A DNA stretch of 64,000 bases from positions 4,774,001 through 4,838,000 of the forward strand of contig NZ_CP034279.1 in assembly GCF_009739905.1 (NCBI RefSeq), given 5' to 3'. This document shows positions 42,012 to 52,595 of the stretch, one piece after another. The notes beneath the pieces were generated by a model. That model was not told the DNA's origin and did no database searches. It worked only from the letters and a program-made list of their open reading frames with translations. The stretch is from Streptomyces ficellus. GTDB taxonomy: Bacteria; Actinomycetota; Actinomycetes; Streptomycetales; Streptomycetaceae. Within the stretch, counting starts at the first letter, position 1. Each line of letters starts with the position of its first letter. The position numbers and the translations under genes are program-made.

Positions 42012-42892
42012 CCGTCGACCTCGCGCGGCTCGTCGCGGTGCGGGCGCGGCATCCGGAGGCGGTCGCGGAGGCGGCCGGGCGGCGGAGGCGGCGGGCGCTG
42101 CTCGGCGCGTCGGGGCGGCTCATGATCGTCGCCGCCGACCACCCCGCCCGGGGCGCGCTGGCCGTGGGCGACCGGCCGCTGGCCATGGCCAACCGCCTCG
42201 ACCTGCTGGAACGGCTGTGCCTCGCGCTGTCCCGCCCCGGGGTCGACGGGGTGCTCGCCACCGCCGACATCCTCGACGACCTGCTCCTCCTGGGCGCGCT
42301 GGAGGACAAGGTCGTCATGGGCTCCATGAACCGCGGCGGCCTCGTGGGCGCGGCGTTCGAACTCGACGACCGGTTCACCGGCCACCGCCCCGAGGACCTG
42401 GCGCGGCTCGGGTTCGACGCCGGGAAGCTCCTGCTACGCATCGACCACACCGACCCCGGCTCCCTCACCACCCTCGCCTCGGCCGCCCGCACCATCGACG
42501 CCATGGCCGAGCGGGGCCTGCCGGTCTTCGTCGAGCCGTTCCTCTCGCGCCGCGACCCCGCCGACGGCCGGGTCCGCAACGACCTGAGCCCCGACGCGGT
42601 GACCACCTCGCTCGCCATCGCCTCCGGGCTCGCCGGGACCTCCGCGTACACCTGGCTGAAGGTCCCCGTCACCGACGACCCCGGCGACATGGCCCGGGTC
42701 ATGGAGACGACGACCCTGCCCGCCGTCCTCCTCGGCGGCGACGTCGGACCCGACCAGGACACGGCGTACGAGAAGTGGCGCAAGGCGCTGCGGCTGCCGA
42801 CCGTGCAGGGGCTGGTGGCGGGCCGCTCGCTGCTCTACCCGGCGGACGGCGACGTCGCCGCCGCCGTCGACACGGCAGTGGGCCTGCTCTGA
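42008..42892 (+). CDS. Class I aldolase of the Cgl0158/IolJ-like group
   Basis: A 294-residue barrel protein whose GTG overlaps the iolC TGA by four bases. Features: RLMIVAADHPARGALAVG, DGVLATADILDDLLLLGAL, LLLRIDHTDPGS and a candidate Schiff-base lysine in YTWLKVPV. In Corynebacterium and Streptomyces iol clusters this type follows iolC and probably cleaves 2-deoxy-5-keto-gluconate 6-phosphate to dihydroxyacetone phosphate and malonic semialdehyde. That role is by context and family. Confidence 0.87.
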   Translation: MTVDLARLVAVRARHPEAVAEAAGRRRRRALLGASGRLMIVAADHPARGALAVGDRPLAMANRLDLLERLCLALSRPGVDGVLATADILDDLLLLGALEDKVVMGSMNRGGLVGAAFELDDRFTGHRPEDLARLGFDAGKLLLRIDHTDPGSLTTLASAARTIDAMAERGLPVFVEPFLSRRDPADGRVRNDLSPDAVTTSLAIASGLAGTSAYTWLKVPVTDDPGDMARVMETTTLPAVLLGGDVGPDQDTAYEKWRKALRLPTVQGLVAGRSLLYPADGDVAAAVDTAVGLL

Positions 42893-42921
42893 GGACCGGT
42901 CCGGAGGGGTACGGAGAGATC

Positions 42922-43737
42922 ATGACCGAACGGCAGTTGCACGTACCTGCGGGCGAAGCGGCCCACGGACCCTACGCCCTGCGCATCGACCCGGAGCGGG
43001 CCGGGTGGGGCTACTCCGCCCTGCGCGTCCTGGACCTCGCGCCCGGCGAGTCCCACCTCTTCGCCACCGGCGACAGCGAGTGGATCCTGCTTCCCCTCAC
43101 CGGCGGCTGTACGGTTCTGGCCGACGGTGAGTGCATCGAACTGCTCGGCCGTGAAAGCGTGTTCAGCGGCGTCACCGACTTCGCGTACCTCCCGCGTGAC
43201 GCCCACACCCAGATCGCCTCCGGCGCGGGAGGCCGTTTCGCCCTGGCAGGAGCGAGGTGCGAGCGACGACTCCCCGCTCGCCACGGCCCCGCGCCGGAGG
43301 TACCCGTCGAGTCGCGCGGCAGCGGCACCTGCGCCCGCGAGGTGCGCAACTTCGCCGCCGCCGACACCTTCGACTGCGACCGGCTCATCGCCGTCGAGGT
43401 CATCACCCCCGGCGGGCACTGGTCCTCCTACCCGCCCCACAAGCACGACGAGCGCCTCCCCGGCGAGGAGACGGAGCTGGAGGAGATCTACTACTTCGAG
43501 ATCGAGGGCGGGGGACCCGGCTACCAGCGCGTGTCGCCCTCCCGCCCCGGCGGCGCCGACGTCCTCGCCGAGGTCCGCAGCGGCGACGCCGTCCTCGTAC
43601 CGGACGGCTGGCACGGCCCGTCCATCGCCCCGCCCGGCCACGCCATGTACTACCTCAACGTCATGGCCGGGCCCGGCGACGAACGGGAGTGGAAGATCCG
43701 CTTCCACCCCGATCACCGCACGGAGGGATACCGATGA
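42922..43737 (+). CDS. iolB: 5-deoxy-glucuronate isomerase
   Basis: A 271-residue bicupin of the IolB family, normal length. It converts 5-deoxy-glucuronate to 2-deoxy-5-keto-gluconate. Metal-binding motifs: SSYPPHKHDE, EEIYYFEIEGG, and DGWHGPSIAPPGHAMYYLNVM. ATG behind a GGAGAGAT ribosome-binding site, 29 bases after the aldolase. Its TGA overlaps the iolD ATG by four bases. Confidence 0.93.
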   Translation: MTERQLHVPAGEAAHGPYALRIDPERAGWGYSALRVLDLAPGESHLFATGDSEWILLPLTGGCTVLADGECIELLGRESVFSGVTDFAYLPRDAHTQIASGAGGRFALAGARCERRLPARHGPAPEVPVESRGSGTCAREVRNFAAADTFDCDRLIAVEVITPGGHWSSYPPHKHDERLPGEETELEEIYYFEIEGGGPGYQRVSPSRPGGADVLAEVRSGDAVLVPDGWHGPSIAPPGHAMYYLNVMAGPGDEREWKIRFHPDHRTEGYR

Positions 43738-45608
43738 GCACCCGACGGCTCACCACCGCCCAGGCGCTCGTCGCCTTCCTGGCCCGCCAGTACACCGAAC
43801 GCGACGGGCAGCGCCACCGGCTCATCAACGCCACCTGGGGCATCTTCGGCCACGGCAACGTCGCCGGCATCGGCCAGGCGCTGATCGAGCACCGGGACCG
43901 GATGCCCTTCCTCCAGGGCCGCAACGAACAGGCCATGGTGCACGCCGCCGTCGGCTACGCCCGCCAGTCGGGCCGCCTCTCCGCGCACGCGGTCACCACC
44001 TCCATCGGCCCCGGCGCCACCAACCTGGTCACCGGCGCCGCCCTCGCCACGATCAACCACCTCCCGGTGCTGCTCCTGCCCGGCGACACCTTCGCCGGCC
44101 GGCCCGCCGACCCGGTCCTCCAGCAGCTCGAAGTGCCGTACGCCGGTGACGTGTCCGTCAACGACGCCCTCCGCCCCGTGTCGCGCTACTTCGACCGGAT
44201 CGCGCGCCCCGAGGCGCTGATCCCGGCCGCCCTCGCCGCCATGCGCGTCCTCACCGACCCGGCCACGACCGGCGCGGTCACGCTCGCGCTGCCGCAGGAC
44301 GTGCAGGCGGAAGCCTTCGACTGGCCCGAGGAGTTCCTCGCCGAACGGGTCTGGCACGTCCGCCGCCCGCGCCCCGACGCCGCCGAACTCGACGCCGCGG
44401 TACGGGCCGTGAGGGCCGCGCGGCGCCCCCTGATCGTCGCGGGCGGCGGCGTCCACCACAGCCGCGCCGAAGCCGCGCTGCGCGCCCTGGCGGACGCCAC
44501 CGGCATCCCCGTCGCCTCCACCCAGGCCGGCAAGGGCGCCCTGCCCCACGACCACCCGGCCGACGTCGGCGGCATCGGCCACACCGGCACCGCCACCGCC
44601 AACCACCTCGCCCGCACCGCAGACCTGGTGATCGGCGCCGGCACCCGCTACTCCGACTTCACCACCGCCTCGTCCACGCTCTTCGCCGAGCCGGGCGTCC
44701 GGTTCGTCAACCTCAACATCACCGGCTTCGACGCCCACAAGATGGCCGCCCTGCCGCTGGTCGCCGACGCCCGCGAAGGCCTGGAGCACCTCGCACGCGC
44801 CCTGGACGGGCACCGCGTCCCAGCCGCGTACCCGGCCGAGTACGAGGAGCGCAAGACCGCGTGGGAGGCCCGCGTCACCGCCGCGTACACGGCGCGCGGC
44901 GACGACCGGCGCCCCACCCAGCCGCAGGTCCTGGGCCTGCTCGACGCCCTCGTCGACGACACCGACATCCTGATCAACGCCGCCGGCTCGCTCCCCGGCG
45001 ACCTCCACAAGCTCTGGCGGGCCCGCTCCCGCGACCAGTACCACGTCGAGTACGGCTACTCCTGCATGGGCTACGAGATCCCCGCCGCCATCGGCGTCGC
45101 CCTCGCCGCCCCCGGCCGCCCCGTCTGGGCCCTCGTCGGCGACGGCACGTACCTGATGAACCCCACCGAGATCGTCACCGCCGTCCAGGAGGGCGTGCCC
45201 ATCAAGGTCGTGATCCTCCAGAACCACGGGTACGCCTCCATCGGCGGCCTCTCCGAGTCCGTCGGCGCCGAGCGCTTCGGCACCGCCTACCGCCACCGCG
45301 CCGCCGACGGCACGTACACCGGCGACCCGCTGCCGGTCGACCTCGCCGCGAACGCGGCCGCCCTCGGGATGCGCGTCCTGCGCGCCCACACCATCGGTGA
45401 CCTGCGGGAAGCCCTGGCCGAAGCGCGGTCCGCGACCGTCCCCACATGTGTCTACACCGAGACCGAAACGGCAGACACAGTGTCGGGCGCGCCCGCCGCC
45501 GAGGCATGGTGGGATGTGCCCGTGGCCGAGATCGCGACACGTCCACCGGCGGTCAGGGCCCGGGAGGAGTACGACCGTCACGTCGCAGCCCGACGCCGCC
45601 ACCTGTAG
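43734..45608 (+). CDS. iolD: 3D-(3,5/4)-trihydroxycyclohexane-1,2-dione acylhydrolase
   Basis: A 624-residue ThDP enzyme that opens the cyclohexane ring in inositol breakdown. It starts RRLTTAQALVAFLARQY and has RLINATWGIFGHGNVAGIGQAL, a hallmark of IolD. Catalytic-glutamate region is GRNEQAMVHAAVGYAR. The ThDP/Mg motif GDGTYLMNPTEIVTA near residue 469 ends in QNHGYASIGGL. Slightly shorter than some IolD proteins but complete. Confidence 0.94.
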   Translation: MSTRRLTTAQALVAFLARQYTERDGQRHRLINATWGIFGHGNVAGIGQALIEHRDRMPFLQGRNEQAMVHAAVGYARQSGRLSAHAVTTSIGPGATNLVTGAALATINHLPVLLLPGDTFAGRPADPVLQQLEVPYAGDVSVNDALRPVSRYFDRIARPEALIPAALAAMRVLTDPATTGAVTLALPQDVQAEAFDWPEEFLAERVWHVRRPRPDAAELDAAVRAVRAARRPLIVAGGGVHHSRAEAALRALADATGIPVASTQAGKGALPHDHPADVGGIGHTGTATANHLARTADLVIGAGTRYSDFTTASSTLFAEPGVRFVNLNITGFDAHKMAALPLVADAREGLEHLARALDGHRVPAAYPAEYEERKTAWEARVTAAYTARGDDRRPTQPQVLGLLDALVDDTDILINAAGSLPGDLHKLWRARSRDQYHVEYGYSCMGYEIPAAIGVALAAPGRPVWALVGDGTYLMNPTEIVTAVQEGVPIKVVILQNHGYASIGGLSESVGAERFGTAYRHRAADGTYTGDPLPVDLAANAAALGMRVLRAHTIGDLREALAEARSATVPTCVYTETETADTVSGAPAAEAWWDVPVAEIATRPPAVRAREEYDRHVAARRRHL

Positions 45609-45633
45609 AGGTCTGAAGAGGAGCACGTACGTC

Positions 45634-47136
<1,503 letters not shown>

Positions 47137-47142
47137 GCCGCA

Positions 47143-47198
47143 CCCGCGCAGGAAAGCCCGCGCAGGAAAGCCCGCGCAGGAAAGCCCGCGCAGGAAAA
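47143..47198. repeat. 14-base tandem repeat, four units
   Basis: Four head-to-tail copies of CCCGCGCAGGAAAG (the last ends AAAA), directly after the mmsA stop and running into the terminator stem. Confidence 0.9.
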
Positions 47199-47228
47199 AA
47201 CGGCTGGCCCCGTCCGGGGCCGGCCGTT
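47199..47228. terminator. Terminator at the end of the iol operon
   Basis: AACGGCTGGCCCC pairs with GGGGCCGGCCGTT (one T-G mismatch) around GTCC. It is preceded by a run of A, so it would work best against transcription on the minus strand, but no minus gene enters here. Confidence 0.75.
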
Positions 47229-47242
47229 CATCCTGTGCCGGG

Positions 47243-47851
47243 ATGAACGCGAACGAACCGAAGTACCGCATCCGCGCCCTCCACACCGAGGACACCGTCA
47301 CCGTCTACCAGGCGTACCGGCCCGGCATCGGCGGCCCCGCCGCCCGCACCGGCCGCTTCCCGGCCGCCTGGAAGCGGGACCGGATGACCTGGATCAAGCC
47401 GAGCTTCCTGTGGATGATGTACCGCTGCGGCTGGGCGACGAAGGAGGGCCAGGAGACCGTCCTGGCCGTCGAGATCACCCGCGAGGGCTTCGAGTGGGCG
47501 CTGCGCCACGCCTGCCTGTCGCACTACGTACGGGGCTTCCACCCCGACCGGGCCGCCTGGCAGCGGGAGTTGCGCCGGTCGCCCGCCCGCGTCCAGTGGG
47601 ACCCCGAGCGCGACCCGCACCTGGCGCCGCTGCCGTACCGCTCGCTCCAGCTGGGCCTCGCGGGCGAGGCGTCCGCGCGGTACGCCGACGAGTGGACGGT
47701 CTCCATACGGGACGTGACGCCGCTCGCGCACGAGGTCCACGGGCTCGTGCGCGCCGGGGACCTGGACGGGGCGGCACGGCTGCTGCCCGAGGAGCGTCCG
47801 TACCCGGCGGGTCCGGAGCTCCTCGGGCACCTCGTGCGGAACGAGTCCTGA
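47243..47851 (+). CDS. DUF4291 family protein
   Basis: A 202-residue soluble protein that fits the DUF4291 family. Conserved stretches: YRIRALHTEDTVTVYQAY, GRFPAAWKRDRMTWIKPSF, LWMMYRCGWATKEGQE and VQWDPERDPHLAPLPYRSLQ. The function of the family is unknown to me. The start is ATG just 14 bases after the iol terminator. It is probably monocistronic and is convergent with the protease gene that follows. Confidence 0.9.
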   Translation: MNANEPKYRIRALHTEDTVTVYQAYRPGIGGPAARTGRFPAAWKRDRMTWIKPSFLWMMYRCGWATKEGQETVLAVEITREGFEWALRHACLSHYVRGFHPDRAAWQRELRRSPARVQWDPERDPHLAPLPYRSLQLGLAGEASARYADEWTVSIRDVTPLAHEVHGLVRAGDLDGAARLLPEERPYPAGPELLGHLVRNES

Positions 47852-47866
47852 ACGGTTCGCAACGGG

Positions 47867-49072
47867 TTAGAACCGCGAGTACAGCAGCCTGTCGGGCGAG
47901 CCCGTGAGCGCGTTGCGCACCTTGCCGGCCGTGGCGTTCGCCACCAGCGCGTCCCGGACCTGCGCCGGGGACGCGGCCGGGTGCTCCGCCAGGTACAGGG
48001 CCGCCGTACCGGCCGTGTGCGGTGCCGCCATCGACGTGCCGGAGATGCTCTTCGTCGCCGTGTCGCCGGTGCTCCAGGCCGAGGCGACGTTCACGCCCGG
48101 CGCGAACAGGTCGACGCACGTACCGTAGTTGGAGAACGAGGCGCGCCTGTCCGCGCTGTCCGTGGCGCCGACGGTGATGGCCTCCGGGACGCGGGCCGGC
48201 GAGGTGTTGCACGCCCGTTCCGGCAGGCCCAGGAAGTTGCCGTTGCCGGCCGCGACGGTGTACGAGACGCCCGAGCCGATCGACCGCCGCACGGCGTCGT
48301 CGAGCGACGTGTCCGAACCGCCGCCCAGGCTCATGTTGGCGACCGCCGGCCTGACGGCGTTGGCCGTCACCCAGTCGACGCCCGCGATGACCCCGGCCGT
48401 CGTGCCCGAGCCGTTGCAGTCCAGGACCCGGACGGAGACGAGCTTCGCACCCTTCGCGACCCCGTAGGTCCTCCCGCCGACCGTGCCGGCGACGTGCGTG
48501 CCGTGGCCCTGGCAGTCCTGCCCGTCGCGGCCGTCGCCCACGGTGTCCGTCCCGACCACCGCCCGGCCGCCGAACTCGCCGTGCGAGGTGCGGATCCCGG
48601 TGTCGATGACGTAGGCGTGCACGTTCGACGCGGTGGTGTCGTAGCTGTACGTCGTCGAGGGCGGCAGGTCGCGCTGGTCGATCCGGTCGAGGCCCCAGGT
48701 GGCGTCCGGCTGGGTGGCGCTGGCGCGGACCACCCGGTTCTGCTCGACGTACGCCACCCTCGGGTCGGCGGCGAGGGCGCCCGCCTCCGCCGTCGACAGG
48801 GTGGTGGAGAACCCGTCGAGGACGCTGCGGTACTCGTGCCGCGCCGTGACGCCGAGGTCTGCGGCGCGCGTCGAGCCGTCCTTGAGGACGACGATCCAGC
48901 TGTTGGGGACGGCCGTCTTCGCGGGGGCGAGACGGAGGTCGCCGGTCTGCGCGCCGTGCGCGGTGGGGGAGACGGCGAGCGGCAGGCCGGCCGCGAGCGC
49001 GAGGGCGGGTATCAGCGCGCCGGTGCGGCGCCGGAGCGCGGGGCGCCGGGGCCTGCGGGACGGTGCTCTCAT
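47867..49072 (-). CDS. Secreted subtilisin-like serine protease (S8)
   Basis: A 401-residue preproprotease. A basic N terminus and signal peptide (LIPALALAAGLPLAV, cleavage near TAHGAQ) is followed by an I9-type propeptide (SWIVVLKDG to ADPRVAYVEQNRVV) and an S8 catalytic domain with Asp in YVIDTGIRTSH, His in CQGHGTHVAGT and Ser in SGTSMAAPHTAG. It belongs with the secreted proteinase K-like enzymes. ATG 49072 is chosen; a GTG at 49096 would add eight residues. The stop is only 16 bases from the convergent DUF4291 gene, with no strong hairpin between. Confidence 0.92.
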   Translation of the reverse strand: MRAPSRRPRRPALRRRTGALIPALALAAGLPLAVSPTAHGAQTGDLRLAPAKTAVPNSWIVVLKDGSTRAADLGVTARHEYRSVLDGFSTTLSTAEAGALAADPRVAYVEQNRVVRASATQPDATWGLDRIDQRDLPPSTTYSYDTTASNVHAYVIDTGIRTSHGEFGGRAVVGTDTVGDGRDGQDCQGHGTHVAGTVGGRTYGVAKGAKLVSVRVLDCNGSGTTAGVIAGVDWVTANAVRPAVANMSLGGGSDTSLDDAVRRSIGSGVSYTVAAGNGNFLGLPERACNTSPARVPEAITVGATDSADRRASFSNYGTCVDLFAPGVNVASAWSTGDTATKSISGTSMAAPHTAGTAALYLAEHPAASPAQVRDALVANATAGKVRNALTGSPDRLLYSRF

Positions 49073-49147
49073 CCTGGGGGCACCTGACCTTTCCACTTGG
49101 GGACGGGCCCCACAGCGTCGCGGCTGGTCATGTACCGCACAAGGGTG

Positions 49148-49579
49148 CTACCGGGCTTCCTCCGCTTCGTCGCCGAACCCCCACGCGAGCATGGCGAATT
49201 CTCCATCGTCGTCCGCGCCCGCCGAGCGATAGGTCGCCAGCGCCGGAGCGTTGTCGGTGTCCACCCCGACCCACATGCCGTAGCAGCCCCGCTCCCGCGC
49301 GACGCCGGCCAGCGCCCCGGTCAGCGCCCGCCCGATCCCGCGCCTGCGGTACGCCTCGTCGACCGACAGCTCGTACAGGCACATCTCGGCGCCCTTGTCG
49401 GGGTGCAGCATCTCGACCCCCGACACCATCCCGGCCGGGACGCCGTCCACGTAGGCGATGAGCATCAGGTGGCCCGGCGCCGCCAGGAACCGCGCGGCCC
49501 ACCCGGGGCGCGCCGGGCCGTCGTAGAGGTGCTGCGCCGCGACCAGCTCGGCGACGGTCGTCGCACGCCGGATCTCCAT
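49148..49579 (-). CDS. GNAT family N-acetyltransferase
   Basis: A 143-residue acetyltransferase with the acetyl-CoA loop VDEAYRRRGIGRALTGAL. Nearby are HLMLIAYVDGVPAGMVSG, MCLYELSVDEAYRR and YGMWVGVDTDNAPALATYRSAG, resembling small aminoglycoside 3-N-acetyltransferase-like GNATs. The substrate is unknown; resistance should not be assumed. ATG with GAAGGA upstream. Divergent from the hydrolase-ABC fusion with twin CCGCGG palindromes between. Confidence 0.87.
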   Translation of the reverse strand: MEIRRATTVAELVAAQHLYDGPARPGWAARFLAAPGHLMLIAYVDGVPAGMVSGVEMLHPDKGAEMCLYELSVDEAYRRRGIGRALTGALAGVARERGCYGMWVGVDTDNAPALATYRSAGADDDGEFAMLAWGFGDEAEEAR

Positions 49580-49595
49580 AGGGGTCCTTCCGTGT

Positions 49596-49632
49596 GCCGC
49601 GGAGTACCGCGGGAGGCCGCGGTGTACCGCGG
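49596..49632. promoter_or_regulatory. Twin palindromic direct repeats in a divergent promoter
   Basis: GCCGCGGAGTACCGCGG (49596-49612) and GCCGCGGTGTACCGCGG (49616-49632), 20 bases apart, two DNA turns. Each has two CCGCGG sites around GTAC. They lie 16-53 bases upstream of the acetyltransferase start and 99-135 bases upstream of the hydrolase-ABC start. Confidence 0.55.
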
Positions 49633-49718
49633 ATGCCGTACGGGGACGGTAGTGCGTACACCTCAGGAAGGCCCCCGAGTTCCGCCGTGCGGCAGTCCGG
49701 CGCGGGTGGCGCTCCGCT

Positions 49719-49724
49719 TAGGGT
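49719..49724 (+). promoter_or_regulatory. -10 box of the hydrolase-ABC gene
   Basis: TAGGGT ends six bases before the ATG at 49731, with no ribosome-binding site between, as expected for a leaderless transcript. Confidence 0.5.
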
Positions 49725-49730
49725 CTAGGC

Positions 49731-52595
49731 ATGCAGATCCGATTCCGCCGACCCTCCCGCCGCCGGCTGGCCGCGGGCGCCGCCGCCGCCGTGCTGCTCG
49801 CGGGCGGCGGCACGTGGACGGCGGTGGCCTCCGGCGACGAGTCCGCCCCGAGCCGCGAGGACCGGGTGCTGGAGATGCCCGGAGCGAGGATCGACACCTC
49901 GTTCTTCACCTCGGGCCCGGCCGGCGTCCGCCGCCCCGCCGTGCTCCTCGGGCACGGCTTCGGCGGCAGCAAGGACGACGTCCGCGCCCAGGCCGAGAAG
50001 CTGGCCCGGGACGGCTACGCCGTGCTGACCTGGTCCGCGCGCGGTTTCGGCGCCTCGACCGGACGCATCGGGCTCAACGACCCCGACCACGAGGTCAAGG
50101 ACGTGTCGCGGCTCATCGACTGGCTCGCGAAACGCCCCGAGGTCCGGCTGGACCGGGACGGTGACCCGCGCGTGGGCGTGTCGGGCTCGTCGTACGGCGG
50201 GGCGATCTCGCTGCTGGCGGCCGGGTACGACCAGCGGGTGGACGCGATCGCCCCGCAGATCACGTACTGGAACCTGGCGGAGGCGCTCTTCCCGGACGGG
50301 GTCTTCAAGAAGCTCTGGGCCGGCATCTTCTTCAGCACCGGAACGGCCGCCTCCGCCGACCGGCCGCCGGAGCGCGCGCCGGGCGAGGGCGACCAGCCGC
50401 CGGGCCGCGCGCCGGGCGGTGGCGAGAGCGCGGGTGCGGCCCGGCAGCCGGTCACGCAGCCGGGTGCCCGGCCCGCCGCCTGCGGTCAATTCCAGGACGC
50501 CCTGTGCGCCATGTACGAACGGGTCGCCGTCACCGGAAAGCCGGACGCCGCGGCGCGGAAACTGCTCGAAGCGCGCAGCCCCTCCGCCGTCGGCGACCGC
50601 ATCAAGGTGCCCACGCTCATCGTCCAGGGCCAGGCCGACTCCCTCTTCCCGCTGTCGCACGCCGACGCCATCGCCAAGGCCGTCCGCGCGGGCGGAGCCC
50701 CCGTGGCCGTCGACTGGATCGCCGGCGGGCACGACGGCGGCGACCGGGAGACCGAGCGCGTCGAGGCCCGCATCGGCGCCTGGTTCGACCGGTACCTCAA
50801 GGGCGACGAGGGCGCCGACACGGGCCCCGCCTTCCGGGTCAGCCGCACCGGCGGCGTCGACTCGACCGACGGCCGGGCCCGGCTGCGCGGCGCCACCGGC
50901 GACGGCTACCCCGGCCTGCGCAACGGTGACCGCACGATCCCCCTCACGGGAGGTGCGGGTGCCGGCGGGGCAGGTGCGGGCGCTTCGGGTGCGGGGGCCG
51001 CGGGTGCGGGAGCTTCGGGAGCGGGCGGCGGCAGGAGTGGTGACGCCGCCCGGCCACAGATCTTCCGCAACCCCGCCGGCGGCACGCCTCCCGCGATCTC
51101 CGCCGTTCCCGGCGTCGGCGGGGGACTGGCGCAACTGTCGTCCCTCGGCGTGGGCCTGTCGCTGGACTTCCCCGGCCAGCACGCCCGGTTCGAGTCCCCG
51201 CCCCTGACCGAGCCGCTGCGCATCACCGGCTCGCCCACCGTCCGCGTCACCGTCACCTCCGACACCGGCGAGGCGGTCCTCTTCGGCAAGGTGTACGACG
51301 TCGGTCCCGACGGCCGCCAACAGGTGCTGCCCGCCCAGCTCGTGGCGCCCGTCCGGGTCGAGGGCGCCGAGCGGGGCAAGACGGTCGAGCTGACCCTGCC
51401 GGCCGTCGACCACGAGGTCGAGGCCGGGCACCGGCTGCGCCTCGTCCTCGCCGCCACCGACCTCGGCTACGCCACCCCGGCGGCCCCGGCGACGTACTCC
51501 GTGGCCCTGGCTGGCGACGGCCTGTCCGTACCGACCGCTCCCGGCGTACGCACCGAGGCCGCCGGACTGCCCTGGTGGGTGTGGGGCCTCCCGGCCGCCG
51601 GCGCCCTGGTCGCCGCCGCGCTGCTGGTCACCGCACGCCGCCGCACCGCGGCGCCCGCGCCCGACGCCGGGCTCGCCGACGTCCCGCTCCAGATCACCGG
51701 ACTGACGAAGAGGTACGCCAAGTCCGCCGACCGGTACGCCGTGCGCGAGCTGTCCTTCCGCGTCGAGAAGGGCCAGGTCCTCGGGCTCCTCGGACCGAAC
51801 GGCGCCGGAAAGACCACCACCCTGCGCATGCTCATGGGCCTGATTACCCCGGACGAGGGCGAGATCCGGGTCTTCGGGCACGCGATCCGGCCGGGCGCAC
51901 CGGTCCTGTCACGGGTGGGTGCCTTCGTCGAAGGAGCGGGCTTCCTGCCGCACCTGTCCGGCACCGAGAACCTGGAGCTGTACTGGCAGGCCACCGGCCG
52001 CCCCGCCGCCGACGCCCACATCGAGGAGGCCCTGGAGATCGCCGGCCTCGGCGACGCCCTGGCCCGCGCGGTGCGCACCTACTCGCAGGGCATGCGGCAG
52101 CGCCTCGCCATCGCCCAGGCCATGCTCGGCCTGCCGGACCTCCTCATCCTCGACGAACCGACCAATGGGCTCGACCCGCCGCAGATCCGCGAGATGCGGG
52201 ACGTGATGATCCGGTACGCGGCCGGGGGCCGGACCGTCATCGTCTCCAGCCACCTCCTGTCGGAGGTCGAGCAGTCCTGCACGCACCTGGTGGTCATGGA
52301 CCGCGGCCGGCTCGTCCAGACCGGGCCGGTCGCCGAGATCACCGGCGCGGGCGACACCCTGCTCGTCACCACCGACGGCGACGTACCGGACGGGCTGCTC
52401 GACAAGATCGGCGCCATGCCCGGCGTCGGCTCGGTGGCCCGGGCGGACGGCGGCCTGCTGGTACGGCTCGACGGCGCGCGGGCCGGCGCCCTGATCGCCG
52501 AGCTCGTCCGGCTGGACGTCCCGCTGACCGGCGTCGGCCCGCACCGCCGCCTGGAGGACGCGTTCCTCACCCTGATCGGAGGAGGATCCGCATGA
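49731..52595 (+). CDS. Fusion of a membrane-anchored alpha/beta hydrolase (S15 / X-Pro dipeptidyl-peptidase type) with an ABC transporter ATPase
   Basis: A 954-residue protein. Residues 12-33 form a signal anchor. Residues 45-400 are an alpha/beta hydrolase: GHGFGGSK, nucleophile elbow GVSGSSYGGA (Ser near 153), GQADSLFP (Asp near 302) and GGHDGGD (His near 331). Residues 440-600 are a jelly-roll like that of S15 peptidases (FPGQHARFESPPLTE). A membrane helix lies near 612-632. The rest is an ABC ATPase with Walker A GPNGAGKT near 687, signature YSQGMRQR near 784 and Walker B LLILDEPTNGLD near 804. Two Gly/Pro/Ala linkers interrupt the outer part. Hydrolase outside and ATPase inside is the simplest topology. 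The permease gene overlaps by four bases. Confidence 0.9.
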   Translation: MQIRFRRPSRRRLAAGAAAAVLLAGGGTWTAVASGDESAPSREDRVLEMPGARIDTSFFTSGPAGVRRPAVLLGHGFGGSKDDVRAQAEKLARDGYAVLTWSARGFGASTGRIGLNDPDHEVKDVSRLIDWLAKRPEVRLDRDGDPRVGVSGSSYGGAISLLAAGYDQRVDAIAPQITYWNLAEALFPDGVFKKLWAGIFFSTGTAASADRPPERAPGEGDQPPGRAPGGGESAGAARQPVTQPGARPAACGQFQDALCAMYERVAVTGKPDAAARKLLEARSPSAVGDRIKVPTLIVQGQADSLFPLSHADAIAKAVRAGGAPVAVDWIAGGHDGGDRETERVEARIGAWFDRYLKGDEGADTGPAFRVSRTGGVDSTDGRARLRGATGDGYPGLRNGDRTIPLTGGAGAGGAGAGASGAGAAGAGASGAGGGRSGDAARPQIFRNPAGGTPPAISAVPGVGGGLAQLSSLGVGLSLDFPGQHARFESPPLTEPLRITGSPTVRVTVTSDTGEAVLFGKVYDVGPDGRQQVLPAQLVAPVRVEGAERGKTVELTLPAVDHEVEAGHRLRLVLAATDLGYATPAAPATYSVALAGDGLSVPTAPGVRTEAAGLPWWVWGLPAAGALVAAALLVTARRRTAAPAPDAGLADVPLQITGLTKRYAKSADRYAVRELSFRVEKGQVLGLLGPNGAGKTTTLRMLMGLITPDEGEIRVFGHAIRPGAPVLSRVGAFVEGAGFLPHLSGTENLELYWQATGRPAADAHIEEALEIAGLGDALARAVRTYSQGMRQRLAIAQAMLGLPDLLILDEPTNGLDPPQIREMRDVMIRYAAGGRTVIVSSHLLSEVEQSCTHLVVMDRGRLVQTGPVAEITGAGDTLLVTTDGDVPDGLLDKIGAMPGVGSVARADGGLLVRLDGARAGALIAELVRLDVPLTGVGPHRRLEDAFLTLIGGGSA

